Below, piece after piece: positions 47,230 through 55,618 of a stretch of 64,000 nucleotides of DNA. The stretch is taken from NCBI GenBank assembly GCA_002413395.1, contig DHWX01000125.1:5262-69261 (forward strand), in the 5' to 3' direction. The translations under genes and the position numbers were made by a program. The stretch is from Polaromonas sp. UBA5171 (lineage in GTDB: Bacteria > Pseudomonadota > Gammaproteobacteria > Burkholderiales > Burkholderiaceae_C). Numbering within the stretch: the first letter of the stretch is position 1; every line of letters begins with the position of its first letter. Under the pieces are notes generated by a model. The model ran no database searches and was not told where the DNA came from. It saw only the letters and a list, made by a program, of their open reading frames with translations.

Positions 47230-47499
47230 TTACTCTCCTTCGCCGAACTTGTCAGCGATGAGCGCCAGCAAGGCCTCCATCGCGGTCTGTTCGTCAGCGC
47301 CGCTGGTTTCGACTTCAACGGTGCTGCCAAGCCCGGCTGCAAGCATCATCACACCCATGATGCTTTTTGCATTCACGCGTCGCTCGCCCTTGCTGATCCA
47401 GACTTCGCAGGCAAAGCTGCCGGCGAGTTTGGTGATTTTGGCCGATGCCCGGGCGTGCAGGCCCAGCTTATTGTTGATGTTCGTGCTGGTCTTGATCAT
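47230..47499 (-). CDS. ptsH: Phosphocarrier protein HPr
   Basis: 89 residues with the phosphorylated His15 in LGLHARASA and regulatory Ser46 in NAKSIMG. It passes phosphate from enzyme I to EIIA. Its start overlaps the EIIA gene by 32 bases. Enzyme I (ptsI), often directly downstream in related genomes, is absent; the ABC gene is there instead. Confidence 0.95.
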   Translation of the reverse strand: MIKTSTNINNKLGLHARASAKITKLAGSFACEVWISKGERRVNAKSIMGVMMLAAGLGSTVEVETSGADEQTAMEALLALIADKFGEGE

Positions 47500-47911
47500 G
47501 ATCTCTGCGTGGCTGATTTTGCGGCGCGGTAATCGCCACCTGCATTACACCCTGGGTAGCACCCACCAGTGCGCGCGCTACCAGTGCGTCAAGCGATTCG
47601 TTTCGGTAGGAGACAGTACGCAGCAGCATGGGCAAATTGACGCCTGTGATCAGCTTGGTGTTCACGCCATCAACCAGCTTTTGCGCAACATTGCAGGGCG
47701 TGGCGCCAAATACGTCCACCAGCACCAAGGCCTGCGAGGAGCCGAGCTGATGAAGCATGATGCGCGCCTGCTCCAGTGTTTCTTCGGGCGGCATGTCGGG
47801 CTGCACGTCCAGTGCCACCACACTCGCGGCGTTATCCGGAAACACATGCAATACGCACTGGCGCAAGGCTGTTGCCAGGGGCGCGTGGGCGATGATGAAA
47901 ATGCCGTTCAT
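47468..47911 (-). CDS. PTS EIIA component of the mannose/sorbose family
   Basis: 147 residues with the phosphorylatable His9 in IIAHAPLA and the family block VLVDVFGATPCNVAQ. No EIIB, EIIC or EIID is present, so it is likely a regulatory EIIA of an incomplete PTS as in other betaproteobacteria. The C-terminal tail is His/Gln/Asp-rich (RRDHDQDQHEHQQ). Confidence 0.9.
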   Translation of the reverse strand: MNGIFIIAHAPLATALRQCVLHVFPDNAASVVALDVQPDMPPEETLEQARIMLHQLGSSQALVLVDVFGATPCNVAQKLVDGVNTKLITGVNLPMLLRTVSYRNESLDALVARALVGATQGVMQVAITAPQNQPRRDHDQDQHEHQQ

Positions 47912-48262
47912 TGGGACCAATTATCAGCTTTCACACTGAAGAAATAGCCATATGAGGCGATACAGCAACATAAAAACACCCCCATGTCGGTCTGAAAGCT
48001 CGCCACCTGTGTCAGACCCAGGGCCGTTAATGCGTCAATGCGTCGATCAGCAGTCCTATGCCCCACTGCAACACAAACACGCCAACAGAGATCAGCCGGT
48101 GGCAGGCTGACAGGGCGCCGCCCGGCCAGCGATGCCCGAAAGGCCATGCCGATCACTGGTCGGGCCAAGCTCATCACGCTGGAGGTCATGCAAAACAGCG
48201 CCCAGCCGAGCCAGCCTGTGGCACTGTTCACAGCAATGCTGATGGCCCGCGCCAGGTTTGAT
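47908..48262 (-). pseudogene. Relic of an MFS transporter C-terminus
   Basis: Three frames read in turn give a recognisable MFS end: MSLARPVIGMAFRASLAGR, then RLISVGVFVLQWGIGLLIDA, then LTQVASFQTDMGVFLCCC and a stop that overlaps the EIIA start (ATGA). At least two frameshifts separate the parts, and the N-terminal three quarters are missing. This explains the 358-base gap before EIIA. The identification rests on the QWGIG and GMAF patterns. Confidence 0.55.
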
Positions 48263-48269
48263 GATTCGA

Positions 48270-48833
48270 CTATTCGAATTTCAGACCGGTGAAAAATGTC
48301 TCGGCCACCTCGGGTGGAATTTTTTCGGCATAGATCACCACCTGAAACACCTGCGACCCTTGGGCAAAGTAGCCGGCCTGACCGCTCACGGCAACGCCAT
48401 CGGCGCGCCGTCCTTGCGCCAATACCCGCAACGGAGGTGGCCCGGATGCTGCGCCGGGAAGCTTGAGCGCAAGGACCTGGCTCTTCCCTGGATCGGCCTT
48501 CATGTTGGCCAGCGTCAGAATTTGCCATTGGGCGAGCACGGGTGCCGCTTTTGCCCCATCGCCCAGGTCCGCCACCGCCACGGCAAAGGTTACGCCACCG
48601 GCATCGCAACCGAGCATGGACAGCAGCGTCGGCTGGCCACCGAGCGGAACGACTTTTTGCGCCTGGTCGGGCTTGCACGGTAAAAGCAGGCTGAGCCGCG
48701 TATTCTCGGGCCGCACCTCGCGCCAGTTGAAAGAGGGGCTGCAGGCGACCAGAACCAGCAACGCCGTTGCAGCGCAAAGCAGCCCGTAGCGTTGCGGCGG
48801 CAAGCGTTGCATGGTTTTCTGGGTCGTCAACAT
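48270..48833 (-). CDS. Putative lipoprotein of unknown function
   Basis: 187 residues from ATG 48833; ATG 48812 is also possible. The signal ends in a lipobox (LLVLVAC, Cys near 34). The rest is a small beta-rich domain with two Cys (LPCKP, LGCDAG) and no recognised family. It is divergent from the CoA transferase gene by 66 bases. Confidence 0.72.
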   Translation of the reverse strand: MLTTQKTMQRLPPQRYGLLCAATALLVLVACSPSFNWREVRPENTRLSLLLPCKPDQAQKVVPLGGQPTLLSMLGCDAGGVTFAVAVADLGDGAKAAPVLAQWQILTLANMKADPGKSQVLALKLPGAASGPPPLRVLAQGRRADGVAVSGQAGYFAQGSQVFQVVIYAEKIPPEVAETFFTGLKFE

Positions 48834-48899
48834 GCCTTGCACTGTACAGACATTCGCGTACCCTGCCTGGGGCCAGTGGGTATGGAAAGTGAAGGCAAA

Positions 48900-50156
48900 A
48901 TGAGGCCCATGAACTCTCTCCAAGGTATTCGCATTCTCGATTTGTCCCGCGTTCTCGCGGGCCCGTGGTGTACCCAGACGCTGGCCGACCTCGGCGCCGA
49001 CGTCATCAAGATTGAGCGCCCCGGCACGGGAGACGATACCCGTACCTGGGGTCCACCGTTTTTGAAGGACGACCAGGGCGCGGAAACACAGGAAGCTGCC
49101 TATTACCTGGGCACCAACCGCAACAAGCGTTCGGTCACCTGTGACATTGCCCAGCCAGCCGGGCAGGCGTTGATCCGCGAACTGGCCATGCATTGCGACG
49201 TATTTGTCGAAAACTTCAAGGTTGGCGACATGGCGCGCTACGGGCTCGACTATGACTCAATCAAGATCATCAACCCGCGCCTGGTGTATTGTTCGGTCAC
49301 CGGCTTTGGCCAGAACGGCCCCTATGCCGAGCGTGCCGGCTACGACTACGCGATTCAGGGCATGGGCGGGTTGATGAGCGTGACCGGCGAGCGCGATGAT
49401 TTGGGCGGCGGGCCGCAAAAAGTTGGCGTGGCCGTGGCGGACTTGATGACCGGCATGTATGCCACGGTGGCGATACTCGCCGCGCTGCGCCACGCCGAAA
49501 AAACCGGCATTGGCCAGCAGGTGGATATGGCGCTGCTCGACACCCAGGTGGCAATGCTCGCCAACCTGGGGGCCAACTATCTGGTGAGCGGCAAGGTGCC
49601 GCAGCGCGTCGGCAACGCGCACCAGAACATCGTGCCTTATCAGGTATTCGAGGTCGCGCCTGCGCTTGACGGCAGCAAGGACCACATCATCCTGGCGGTG
49701 GGCAATGACTCGCAATATGTGAAATTCTGCAAGGTCGCCAATATTCCCGAACTGGGCGTGAACCCGCTGTTTGCCAAAAACCGCGACCGCGTGCTCAACC
49801 GCGACCAGCTGGTTCCCATCCTCGAAGCCGTGATGAAAACCCGCGGCAAGGCCGACTGGCTGGCTGTGCTGGAAGCCGCCAAGGTGCCATGTGGCGCCAT
49901 CAACAACCTGGCCGAGGTGTTTGCCGACCCGCAAATCGAGGCGCGTGACATGGTGACGCACTGGCAGCACCCCGCCACTGGTGATCTGCGGCTGGTGGCC
50001 AGTCCGATCAAGCTCAGCGCAACGCCGGTACGCACGCCTGGCCGGGGGGGGCAGCCGCCACCACTGCTGGGCCAGCACACAGAGGAAGTATTGCGTGAAG
50101 TGATGAATTACTCCGACGCGCAGTTGGCGGAGCTGAAACACAAGGAGGTCATCTGA
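48900..50156 (+). CDS. CaiB/BaiF class III CoA transferase
   Basis: 418 residues. The family start is GIRILDLSRVLAGPWCTQTLADLGADVIK and the catalytic Asp is in MALLDTQVAML. It moves CoA between organic acids; the acids are unknown. GAAGG lies 6 bases before ATG 48900; ATG 48909 is an alternative. The stop overlaps the next start by one base, pointing to a joint operon with the hydrolase. Confidence 0.9.
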   Translation: MRPMNSLQGIRILDLSRVLAGPWCTQTLADLGADVIKIERPGTGDDTRTWGPPFLKDDQGAETQEAAYYLGTNRNKRSVTCDIAQPAGQALIRELAMHCDVFVENFKVGDMARYGLDYDSIKIINPRLVYCSVTGFGQNGPYAERAGYDYAIQGMGGLMSVTGERDDLGGGPQKVGVAVADLMTGMYATVAILAALRHAEKTGIGQQVDMALLDTQVAMLANLGANYLVSGKVPQRVGNAHQNIVPYQVFEVAPALDGSKDHIILAVGNDSQYVKFCKVANIPELGVNPLFAKNRDRVLNRDQLVPILEAVMKTRGKADWLAVLEAAKVPCGAINNLAEVFADPQIEARDMVTHWQHPATGDLRLVASPIKLSATPVRTPGRGGQPPPLLGQHTEEVLREVMNYSDAQLAELKHKEVI

Positions 50157-50968
50157 TGGCGAACTTTGTCTTGGTGCATGGCGCCTGGCATGGGGGCTGG
50201 TGCTGGCAACGCGTGATGGCCGCGTTGCAACAGCAAGGACATCGGGTGCATGCGGTCACGCTGACCGGTCTGGGCGAGCGCGCTCACCTGCTGTCGCCCG
50301 CCATCACGCTGGACACGCACATCAATGACGTAATCAATCTCATCGAGGCGGAAGAACTCAGCGACGTGATTTTGGCCGTGCATTCCTACGCGGGCATGAT
50401 TGGCACCGCCGTCGCCGACCGCCTGGATGACCCCGCGCTTGCCGCTTCAAGTCCTGCGCTGTCCCCCGAGGGGGCTATTTCGCTTTGGGGCGGCCCGGCG
50501 GCGAAACGTCAGCGCCTGAAGCATCTGGTTTATGTCGATGCCGTCGTGCCAAAACCCGGCGAAAGCTGGAGCAGCACGCAGTCCAGCGCCACGCAGCAGC
50601 AGCGCATGGCCGCAGCGCAGATTTCGTCCAACTTCAGCTTTCCGCCGCCGGATCCCGAGGTGTTTGGATTGCATGGCACAGACCGCGAATGGGTCCAGCG
50701 CCGCCAGACGCCACACCCCGGCAATACCTATCCTGCGCCGCTCAGCTTTGATGTGCAGCGCGTTGCCGCCGTGCCGCGCACTTTCATCAGTTGCAACCAG
50801 CCCGCGCTGTCGACGATTGAGCCCAGCCGCTTGCGCGTAAAAGATCCGAAATTCTGGGGCGGCGCATGGATGGCGAATTCTCGCGTGGTGGAAATCATGA
50901 CTGGCCATGACCCGATGATCAGCGAACCTGCGGCGTTGACCCGCATTTTGCTGGATTGCGCTGGCTAA
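50156..50968 (+). CDS. Alpha/beta hydrolase with a repeat-derived internal segment
   Basis: 270 residues. The fold resembles esterases of the MES/salicylate-esterase type: FVLVHGAWHGGWCW at the N-terminus, nucleophile Ser in VHSYAGM, His in TGHDPM. Residues 93-116 (LAASSPALSPEGAISLWGGP...) are encoded in frame by a copy of the GC-rich repeat and sit between helix and strand VYVDAVVP. The insertion lies after the nucleophile elbow, so activity may survive. Confidence 0.82.
   Translation: MANFVLVHGAWHGGWCWQRVMAALQQQGHRVHAVTLTGLGERAHLLSPAITLDTHINDVINLIEAEELSDVILAVHSYAGMIGTAVADRLDDPALAASSPALSPEGAISLWGGPAAKRQRLKHLVYVDAVVPKPGESWSSTQSSATQQQRMAAAQISSNFSFPPPDPEVFGLHGTDREWVQRRQTPHPGNTYPAPLSFDVQRVAAVPRTFISCNQPALSTIEPSRLRVKDPKFWGGAWMANSRVVEIMTGHDPMISEPAALTRILLDCAG
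50431..50503 (+). repeat. Dispersed GC-rich repeat, copy 6 (inside the hydrolase gene)
   Basis: It reads CCCCGCGCTTGCCGCTTC, then CTGCGCTGTCCCCCGAGGGG, then GCTATTTCGCTTTGGGGCGG. It is the most complete copy in the window and keeps the reading frame of the host gene. Confidence 0.8.
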
Positions 50969-51051
50969 CCGGATTTTTTGGTGCAATCCGGTTGGGCAGA
51001 CGCCAACTTCTTTGTCACGCCGACCTGGCTTGATCCGGAAACGCTCTGATT

Positions 51052-51085
51052 TTGATAGCTGTTTGCGCCTGTTTTATAAGGACTG
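51052..51085 (+). repeat. AT-rich dispersed repeat, intergenic copy
   Basis: GATTTTGATAGCTGTTTGCG aligns with copies at 39151 and 46741. It lies in the 164-base gap between the hydrolase and the metallo-hydrolase, which otherwise holds nothing recognisable. Confidence 0.5.
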
Positions 51086-51132
51086 AAAGAAAATTTGATC
51101 AACAATTTTGAGCGAACTGGACACTTTTCGCC

Positions 51133-51924
51133 TCACAGTTCAAACACCTGGCCCGCCTGCAGCCGCCGGATATTGTGCCTTGTCTCGCGCCCGGACGGGC
51201 GGGTCTGGCCAAAACGCTGTATCTCAGCCATGATGAGTTCGGTTTCGGCAGGCTTGGTGTGGGTGATGTAAATCGGGTAGTTCTTGCCCCGCTCAATAAA
51301 GTCGAGCTCGCTGGCCAGCGCGTGGGGCACCAGGTGCGCGCTGCGTTTTGCAAGGTCGCACTCGCGATCGCTGAAGGCGGTTTCAATAACCAGCAGCGCC
51401 ACCTCCAGCTGGTTGATGCGGGCCCACAGGGCGGGATTGTGCGCCGTGTCACCGGTAAACACCCAATAACCCTTGCCCATCGCCACCGCATAGCCCACCG
51501 CGGGCACCGTATGCACGGCGGGCAACACCTCGACCTGCTTGCCGGCAAGTTGCAAGGTTTGGCCCGGCGTCACGGGATGAAAGCAGATGTACGGTGCCTC
51601 TGGCGTTGGGAGGTTTGAAAAATCAGGCCAAATGGTGTTGTTGAAAATGTGTGCCTTCAGCGCGTCGATTGTGGCTTGCAGGGCATAAACCCGCAGCGGT
51701 GCTGACCGTCGAGCGGCAGTGGCATCCACCATCAGCGGCAGCGCGGCAATGTGATCAAGATGGGAGTGCGTGAGCAGGACATGGCTGATGCCATTGAGCT
51801 CATCGAGCGTGAGGTCTCCCACACCGGTGCCGGCATCGACCAGCACATCATGGTCCAGCAAAAAAGAGGTGGTGCGGCAGCCTTTGGCAATGGCACCCGA
51901 GCAGCCAAGTATGCGTACATTCAT
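51133..51924 (-). CDS. Metallo-beta-lactamase-fold hydrolase, probable class II cyclic nucleotide phosphodiesterase
   Basis: 263 residues. The metal motif HSHLDHIAALP and further ligands (GDTAHN, THTKP) define the fold. N-terminal SFLLDHDVLVDAG and the length match class II cAMP phosphodiesterases. The substrate is not proven. Confidence 0.72.
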   Translation of the reverse strand: MNVRILGCSGAIAKGCRTTSFLLDHDVLVDAGTGVGDLTLDELNGISHVLLTHSHLDHIAALPLMVDATAARRSAPLRVYALQATIDALKAHIFNNTIWPDFSNLPTPEAPYICFHPVTPGQTLQLAGKQVEVLPAVHTVPAVGYAVAMGKGYWVFTGDTAHNPALWARINQLEVALLVIETAFSDRECDLAKRSAHLVPHALASELDFIERGKNYPIYITHTKPAETELIMAEIQRFGQTRPSGRETRHNIRRLQAGQVFEL

Positions 51925-52111
51925 GGGTTTTTCCGGTTAGCCTTGGCCATCAAGGCTGGCTTGAAAACGGGTTGCACTGTCCCGTTTCGAAGCTACCGGC
52001 AACCGCTGCATGGAGACTACTTGCCAAACATACGGCCGGTAAAGGTACTTTTTCTCACTTTCCCACAATAAATTGGAAAATGCGCGCCGCAAAGGCCCGG
52101 CGGGCACGCCC

Positions 52112-52786
52112 TCAATGCTGCACAAATTGCATTTGGGTGCCGGCCAACTCAAACACATCGCCATTTTTCAGCATGACCGCTTCAGCACCTATGGCCGCGC
52201 CATTGAGTGTGGGCAAGCTGGAGCCTTCGACATGGATGACCATATAGCCCTGTGGCCTCCTGGTGATCGCTGCTACCGCAACGCCTGGCTTGCCTATGGT
52301 GGTCACCACTTTGACCAGCTTCACCTCCCGACCCGCAGCCGCTCCTGAGAGAACCTTGATGGCTGCATGAATGCCGGTCCCCGCTTCGGCGACCATTGGC
52401 GTGGCAGCCGCATCCAGTCGGGTTGCCGGTGGTGGGGCGAACCCAGCGTCGCCCCGGACCGCTGTGCTGACCCTGCCGGCCCTGAGCCCGTCCTGGCCGG
52501 CCTCGGCCAAATATCTGATTTTGTATTTGCCGATTTCAATCGTGTCATTGTTTTTCAGCAACTGTTTCTTGACAGACTTGCCATTGACGTAAGTGCCGTT
52601 GGTACTGTTGAGGTCTTCCAGGTAAACCTCATTGCCGGACATCTGCAGAACCGCGTGTTCCCCACTGACAGCGGGGTTGTCAATGACGATATCGTTGTAG
52701 GGTCGGCGGCCCATCGAAGTCCGGTCTTTGGTCAGTTGGGCTTCCCGGATCACGACGCCGTCAATCGAGACGGTTAGTTTCGGCAT
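52112..52786 (-). CDS. FHA-domain protein
   Basis: 224 residues. The N-terminal FHA domain has MGRRPYNDIVIDNP, VSGEHA and LNSTNGTYVNG, the phosphothreonine-binding loops. A Pro/Ala linker leads to a second FHA-like fold (140-224) without the key residues. It follows the PP2C gene by 39 bases on the same strand, so it probably acts in the same Ser/Thr phosphorylation pathway; no kinase is in the window. Confidence 0.85.
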   Translation of the reverse strand: MPKLTVSIDGVVIREAQLTKDRTSMGRRPYNDIVIDNPAVSGEHAVLQMSGNEVYLEDLNSTNGTYVNGKSVKKQLLKNNDTIEIGKYKIRYLAEAGQDGLRAGRVSTAVRGDAGFAPPPATRLDAAATPMVAEAGTGIHAAIKVLSGAAAGREVKLVKVVTTIGKPGVAVAAITRRPQGYMVIHVEGSSLPTLNGAAIGAEAVMLKNGDVFELAGTQMQFVQH

Positions 52787-52825
52787 GGCTGCCTCCTGTC
52801 TGTTTTTGATACTTCAGTCACTACA

Positions 52826-53611
52826 CTATTTTCCCAGCATTCTGGACAGAAGTCCGCGCCGGACCAGGTCATCCTGCGCGTGCACCAGCAAGACCGAAAT
52901 ATTGTCTTGCCCGCCGACTTCATTGGCTGCCGCAATCAGCCGTCCGGCTTTTTGCTCCAGCGTCCCCTGACCCAGAAGAATGGCGGCGATGCTTTCGTCA
53001 GTGACCATGTCTGACAGGCCGTCCGAACACATGAGATAGATATCGCCAGCCTCCACCCGGTGCTCACTGACGTCAACCAGCACGGCGTCCTCAACGCCCA
53101 CCGCGCGGGTCACCAGGTTCCGGTTCGTCGAGGTGAGCGCCTGCTCAGGGGTAATCAGCCCGGCATCGAGTTGCTCCTGTCGCAAGGAATGATCCTTGGT
53201 AATTTGCCCGAACACCTGACCGCGCAAGCGGTAGCCACGCGAATCGCCAATATGACCGAGCAGCAGGTACGCAGCCTGAAAAACACCGATCACCAGAGTG
53301 GTTCCCATGCCGGCATATTGGGGGTTGGAATTGGCCGCATTAAAAATCGAGTGATTGGCATTTTCAACGCAGATTTCAAGGGCCCGTCGCACTTCCCGGG
53401 GATTGGCTTGGCGCCCTGCCTGGGAAAGCCAGCGCCCCATTTCCGACTTGAGAAAAGCCGTTGCCATGCTGCTGGCAACTTCGCCTGCGTTGTAGCCACC
53501 CATGCCATCGGCCAGGATGCAAAGCCCTGTCGCGAGATCAAAGGTCACCGCGTCTTCATTGTTGTCCCGCTTCAAACCGGGGTCTGTTTGCGCACAAATC
53601 TCGTAAATCAT
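52826..53611 (-). CDS. PP2C-type serine/threonine phosphatase
   Basis: 261 residues with the metal-binding motifs RDNNEDA, LADGMGG, CSDGLSDM and GGQDNISVL. It is a soluble Stp1/PrpC-like enzyme. It is the first gene of the pair with the FHA protein. Confidence 0.9.
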   Translation of the reverse strand: MIYEICAQTDPGLKRDNNEDAVTFDLATGLCILADGMGGYNAGEVASSMATAFLKSEMGRWLSQAGRQANPREVRRALEICVENANHSIFNAANSNPQYAGMGTTLVIGVFQAAYLLLGHIGDSRGYRLRGQVFGQITKDHSLRQEQLDAGLITPEQALTSTNRNLVTRAVGVEDAVLVDVSEHRVEAGDIYLMCSDGLSDMVTDESIAAILLGQGTLEQKAGRLIAAANEVGGQDNISVLLVHAQDDLVRRGLLSRMLGK

Positions 53612-53871
53612 CTTATCCGCACGATTCGTTTATGGTTGGCCGTAAAAACACATGTGCCATGTTTACCTCAGGGGCCATACGGGGACCACATCGGCAATGT
53701 GCCTGGTCGATTTACTGACAATTGTTTCTTTTTTACATATTTGTCAGTGGACCGTCGTTATTGGCTGATCACAAAATGTGGACCGTAGACATTAACAGAC
53801 ACCTCGAAACGGAACAAGGGACTTTTACACGTCCAGCCTACATTTTGTTGCCAATAGCGATCAAGCGGGAT
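53612..53871. other. 260-base intergenic region with several small repeats
   Basis: No gene found. It holds an 8-bp inverted repeat (ACTGACAA 53714-53721, TTGTCAGT 53741-53748), GTGGACCGT twice (53747-53755, 53778-53786) and ACAAAATGT/ACATTTTGT (53771-53779, 53840-53848). It should contain the PP2C promoter and the terC 3' end. Confidence 0.45.
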
Positions 53872-54573
53872 TCAGGGCGTGGCGGCGGACTTTTTACGTG
53901 ACGTTAGCGCCTTGCCCACGCCAAGCACAAATAGCGCGCCAAGCGTGGCCGCCGCATAACTCCAAAGCGCCAATTCAGGCAGATAAGCCCTGATGGCCGG
54001 GTCGGTGTAAGCCATCTGACCGGCGATCCAGCCCAGCAGCATGGCGCCCAGCGTAATGACAACCGGGAAGCGCTGCATCAGCCTGAGCACCAGTTGGCTG
54101 CCCCAGACGATGATTGGAATGCTGACCAGCAGACCCAGAATCACCAGGGTCAGCTGGTGTTGCTGACCGGCACCCTGCGCGGCACCGGCAATGGCCAGTA
54201 CGTTATCCACGCTCATCACCAGGTCGGCAACAATCACGGTCTTGATAGCGCCCCAGAGCTTTTCGCTGGAGCTGATAGGGTGATTGTCGTCGTCCTCGGG
54301 TTGCAACAGCTTCACGCCAATCCAGAGCAACATCACGGCACCGACTATCTTGAGATAGGGAATGGCCAGCAGGGCCAGTGCAAAGGCGATCAGGATCACG
54401 CGCAGAACGAGGGCTCCCGCCGTGCCGTAAACAATGCCCCGCATGCGCTGCCTGGGCGCCAGGCCGCGGCACGCCAAAGCAATCACGACCGCGTTGTCGC
54501 CACCGAGCAGGATATCAATCATGATGATCTGACCAACCGCAAGCCAGAAGTCGACCGTCATGAATTCTGCCAT
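53872..54573 (-). CDS. TerC family integral membrane protein
   Basis: 233 residues with about seven membrane helices. The paired acidic motifs LGGDNAVVIAL and SVDNVLAIAGAA are the TerC hallmarks, probably binding a metal such as Mn. The function is likely metal export or secretion-linked metal loading. It is downstream of sucD, after a terminator. Confidence 0.88.
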   Translation of the reverse strand: MAEFMTVDFWLAVGQIIMIDILLGGDNAVVIALACRGLAPRQRMRGIVYGTAGALVLRVILIAFALALLAIPYLKIVGAVMLLWIGVKLLQPEDDDNHPISSSEKLWGAIKTVIVADLVMSVDNVLAIAGAAQGAGQQHQLTLVILGLLVSIPIIVWGSQLVLRLMQRFPVVITLGAMLLGWIAGQMAYTDPAIRAYLPELALWSYAAATLGALFVLGVGKALTSRKKSAATP

Positions 54574-54592
54574 GGGACCCTCTAGAGAGAAT

Positions 54593-54630
54593 AAAAAAGG
54601 CCGATTGTCATGTTTGACAATCGGCCTTTT
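54593..54630. terminator. Terminator after sucD
   Basis: A 16-bp perfect stem (54595-54610 with 54615-54630, loop TGTT) has T runs at both ends, TTTTTT on the minus strand. It ends the sucCD transcript 28 bases after the sucD stop. Confidence 0.9.
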
Positions 54631-54658
54631 CTGGTAGGTTCAATCGTCCATTTTGAGC

Positions 54659-55552
54659 CTACAGCAAGGCTTTGAGCAATTTGGCCATTTCGGACGGGTT
54701 GCGCGTCACGGTAAAGCCGCAGGCTTCCATGATCGCCAGCTTGGCGTCGGCGGTGTCGGCGCCACCCGAGATCAGCGCACCCGCATGGCCCATGCGCTTG
54801 CCAGCCGGTGCCGTCACACCGGCGATGAAACCGACGATCGGCTTTTTCATGTGGTCCTTGCACCACTGGGCCGCTTCGGCCTCGTCGGAGCCGCCGATTT
54901 CGCCGATCATGATGACAGCATCGGTGTCGGGGTCGTCGTTGAAGGCTTTCATCACGTCGATGTGCTTCAGGCCATTGATCGGGTCACCGCCAATGCCGAC
55001 GGCAGTGGACTGACCCAGACCGATTTCGGTGAGTTGCGCCACCGCTTCATAGGTCAGCGTGCCGGAGCGGCTGACCACCCCGATGCGGCCTTTGCGGTGG
55101 ATATGGCCGGGCATGATGCCGATCTTGATTTCGTCTGGCGTGATGAGGCCGGGGCAGTTGGGTCCGAGCAGCAGGGTTTCCTTGCCGCCCGCCGCGACCT
55201 TGGCCTTCATGCGGTTGCGCACTTCGAGCATGTCACGCACGGGGATGCCTTCGGTGATGCAGATGGTCAGGTCCAGATTGGCTTCAACCGCCTCCCAGAT
55301 CGCCGCGGCCGCGCCTGCGGGCGGTACGTAGATGACTGAAACCGTAGCGCCTGTGGCCTTGGCGGCTTCGCTCACATTGGCATAAATCGGGATGCCTTCA
55401 AAGTCTTCGCCGGCTTTCTTGGGGTTTACGCCCGCCACGAAGGCTTGTCTGCCATTGGCGTAGTCGCGGCACATCCGGGTGTGGAACTGACCGGTCTTGC
55501 CGGTAATGCCTTGCGTGATGACTTTGGTGTTTTTGTTGATGTAGATCGACAT
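54659..55552 (-). CDS. sucD: Succinyl-CoA synthetase alpha subunit
   Basis: 297 residues with the CoA-binding Rossmann fold ([13 protein letters not shown]), the phosphorylated His in GGxxGHAGALI ([15 protein letters not shown]) and GPNCPG. It makes succinyl-CoA or ATP in the TCA cycle. It follows sucC by 66 bases. Confidence 0.97.
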   Translation of the reverse strand: MSIYINKNTKVITQGITGKTGQFHTRMCRDYANGRQAFVAGVNPKKAGEDFEGIPIYANVSEAAKATGATVSVIYVPPAGAAAAIWEAVEANLDLTICITEGIPVRDMLEVRNRMKAKVAAGGKETLLLGPNCPGLITPDEIKIGIMPGHIHRKGRIGVVSRSGTLTYEAVAQLTEIGLGQSTAVGIGGDPINGLKHIDVMKAFNDDPDTDAVIMIGEIGGSDEAEAAQWCKDHMKKPIVGFIAGVTAPAGKRMGHAGALISGGADTADAKLAIMEACGFTVTRNPSEMAKLLKALL

Positions 55553-55618
55553 GGGTTTTTCCTATTCAGTAGGGGACAGCACTTGCCCGCTGCGCGGCTT
55601 TCGGTCCGTCCCGCAAAA

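Noticed and set aside
48263..48777. 289-residue minus-strand protein reaching from the lipoprotein region to EIIA
   Set aside because: Its first half overlaps the lipoprotein in another frame and its second half mixes shifted pieces of an MFS relic.
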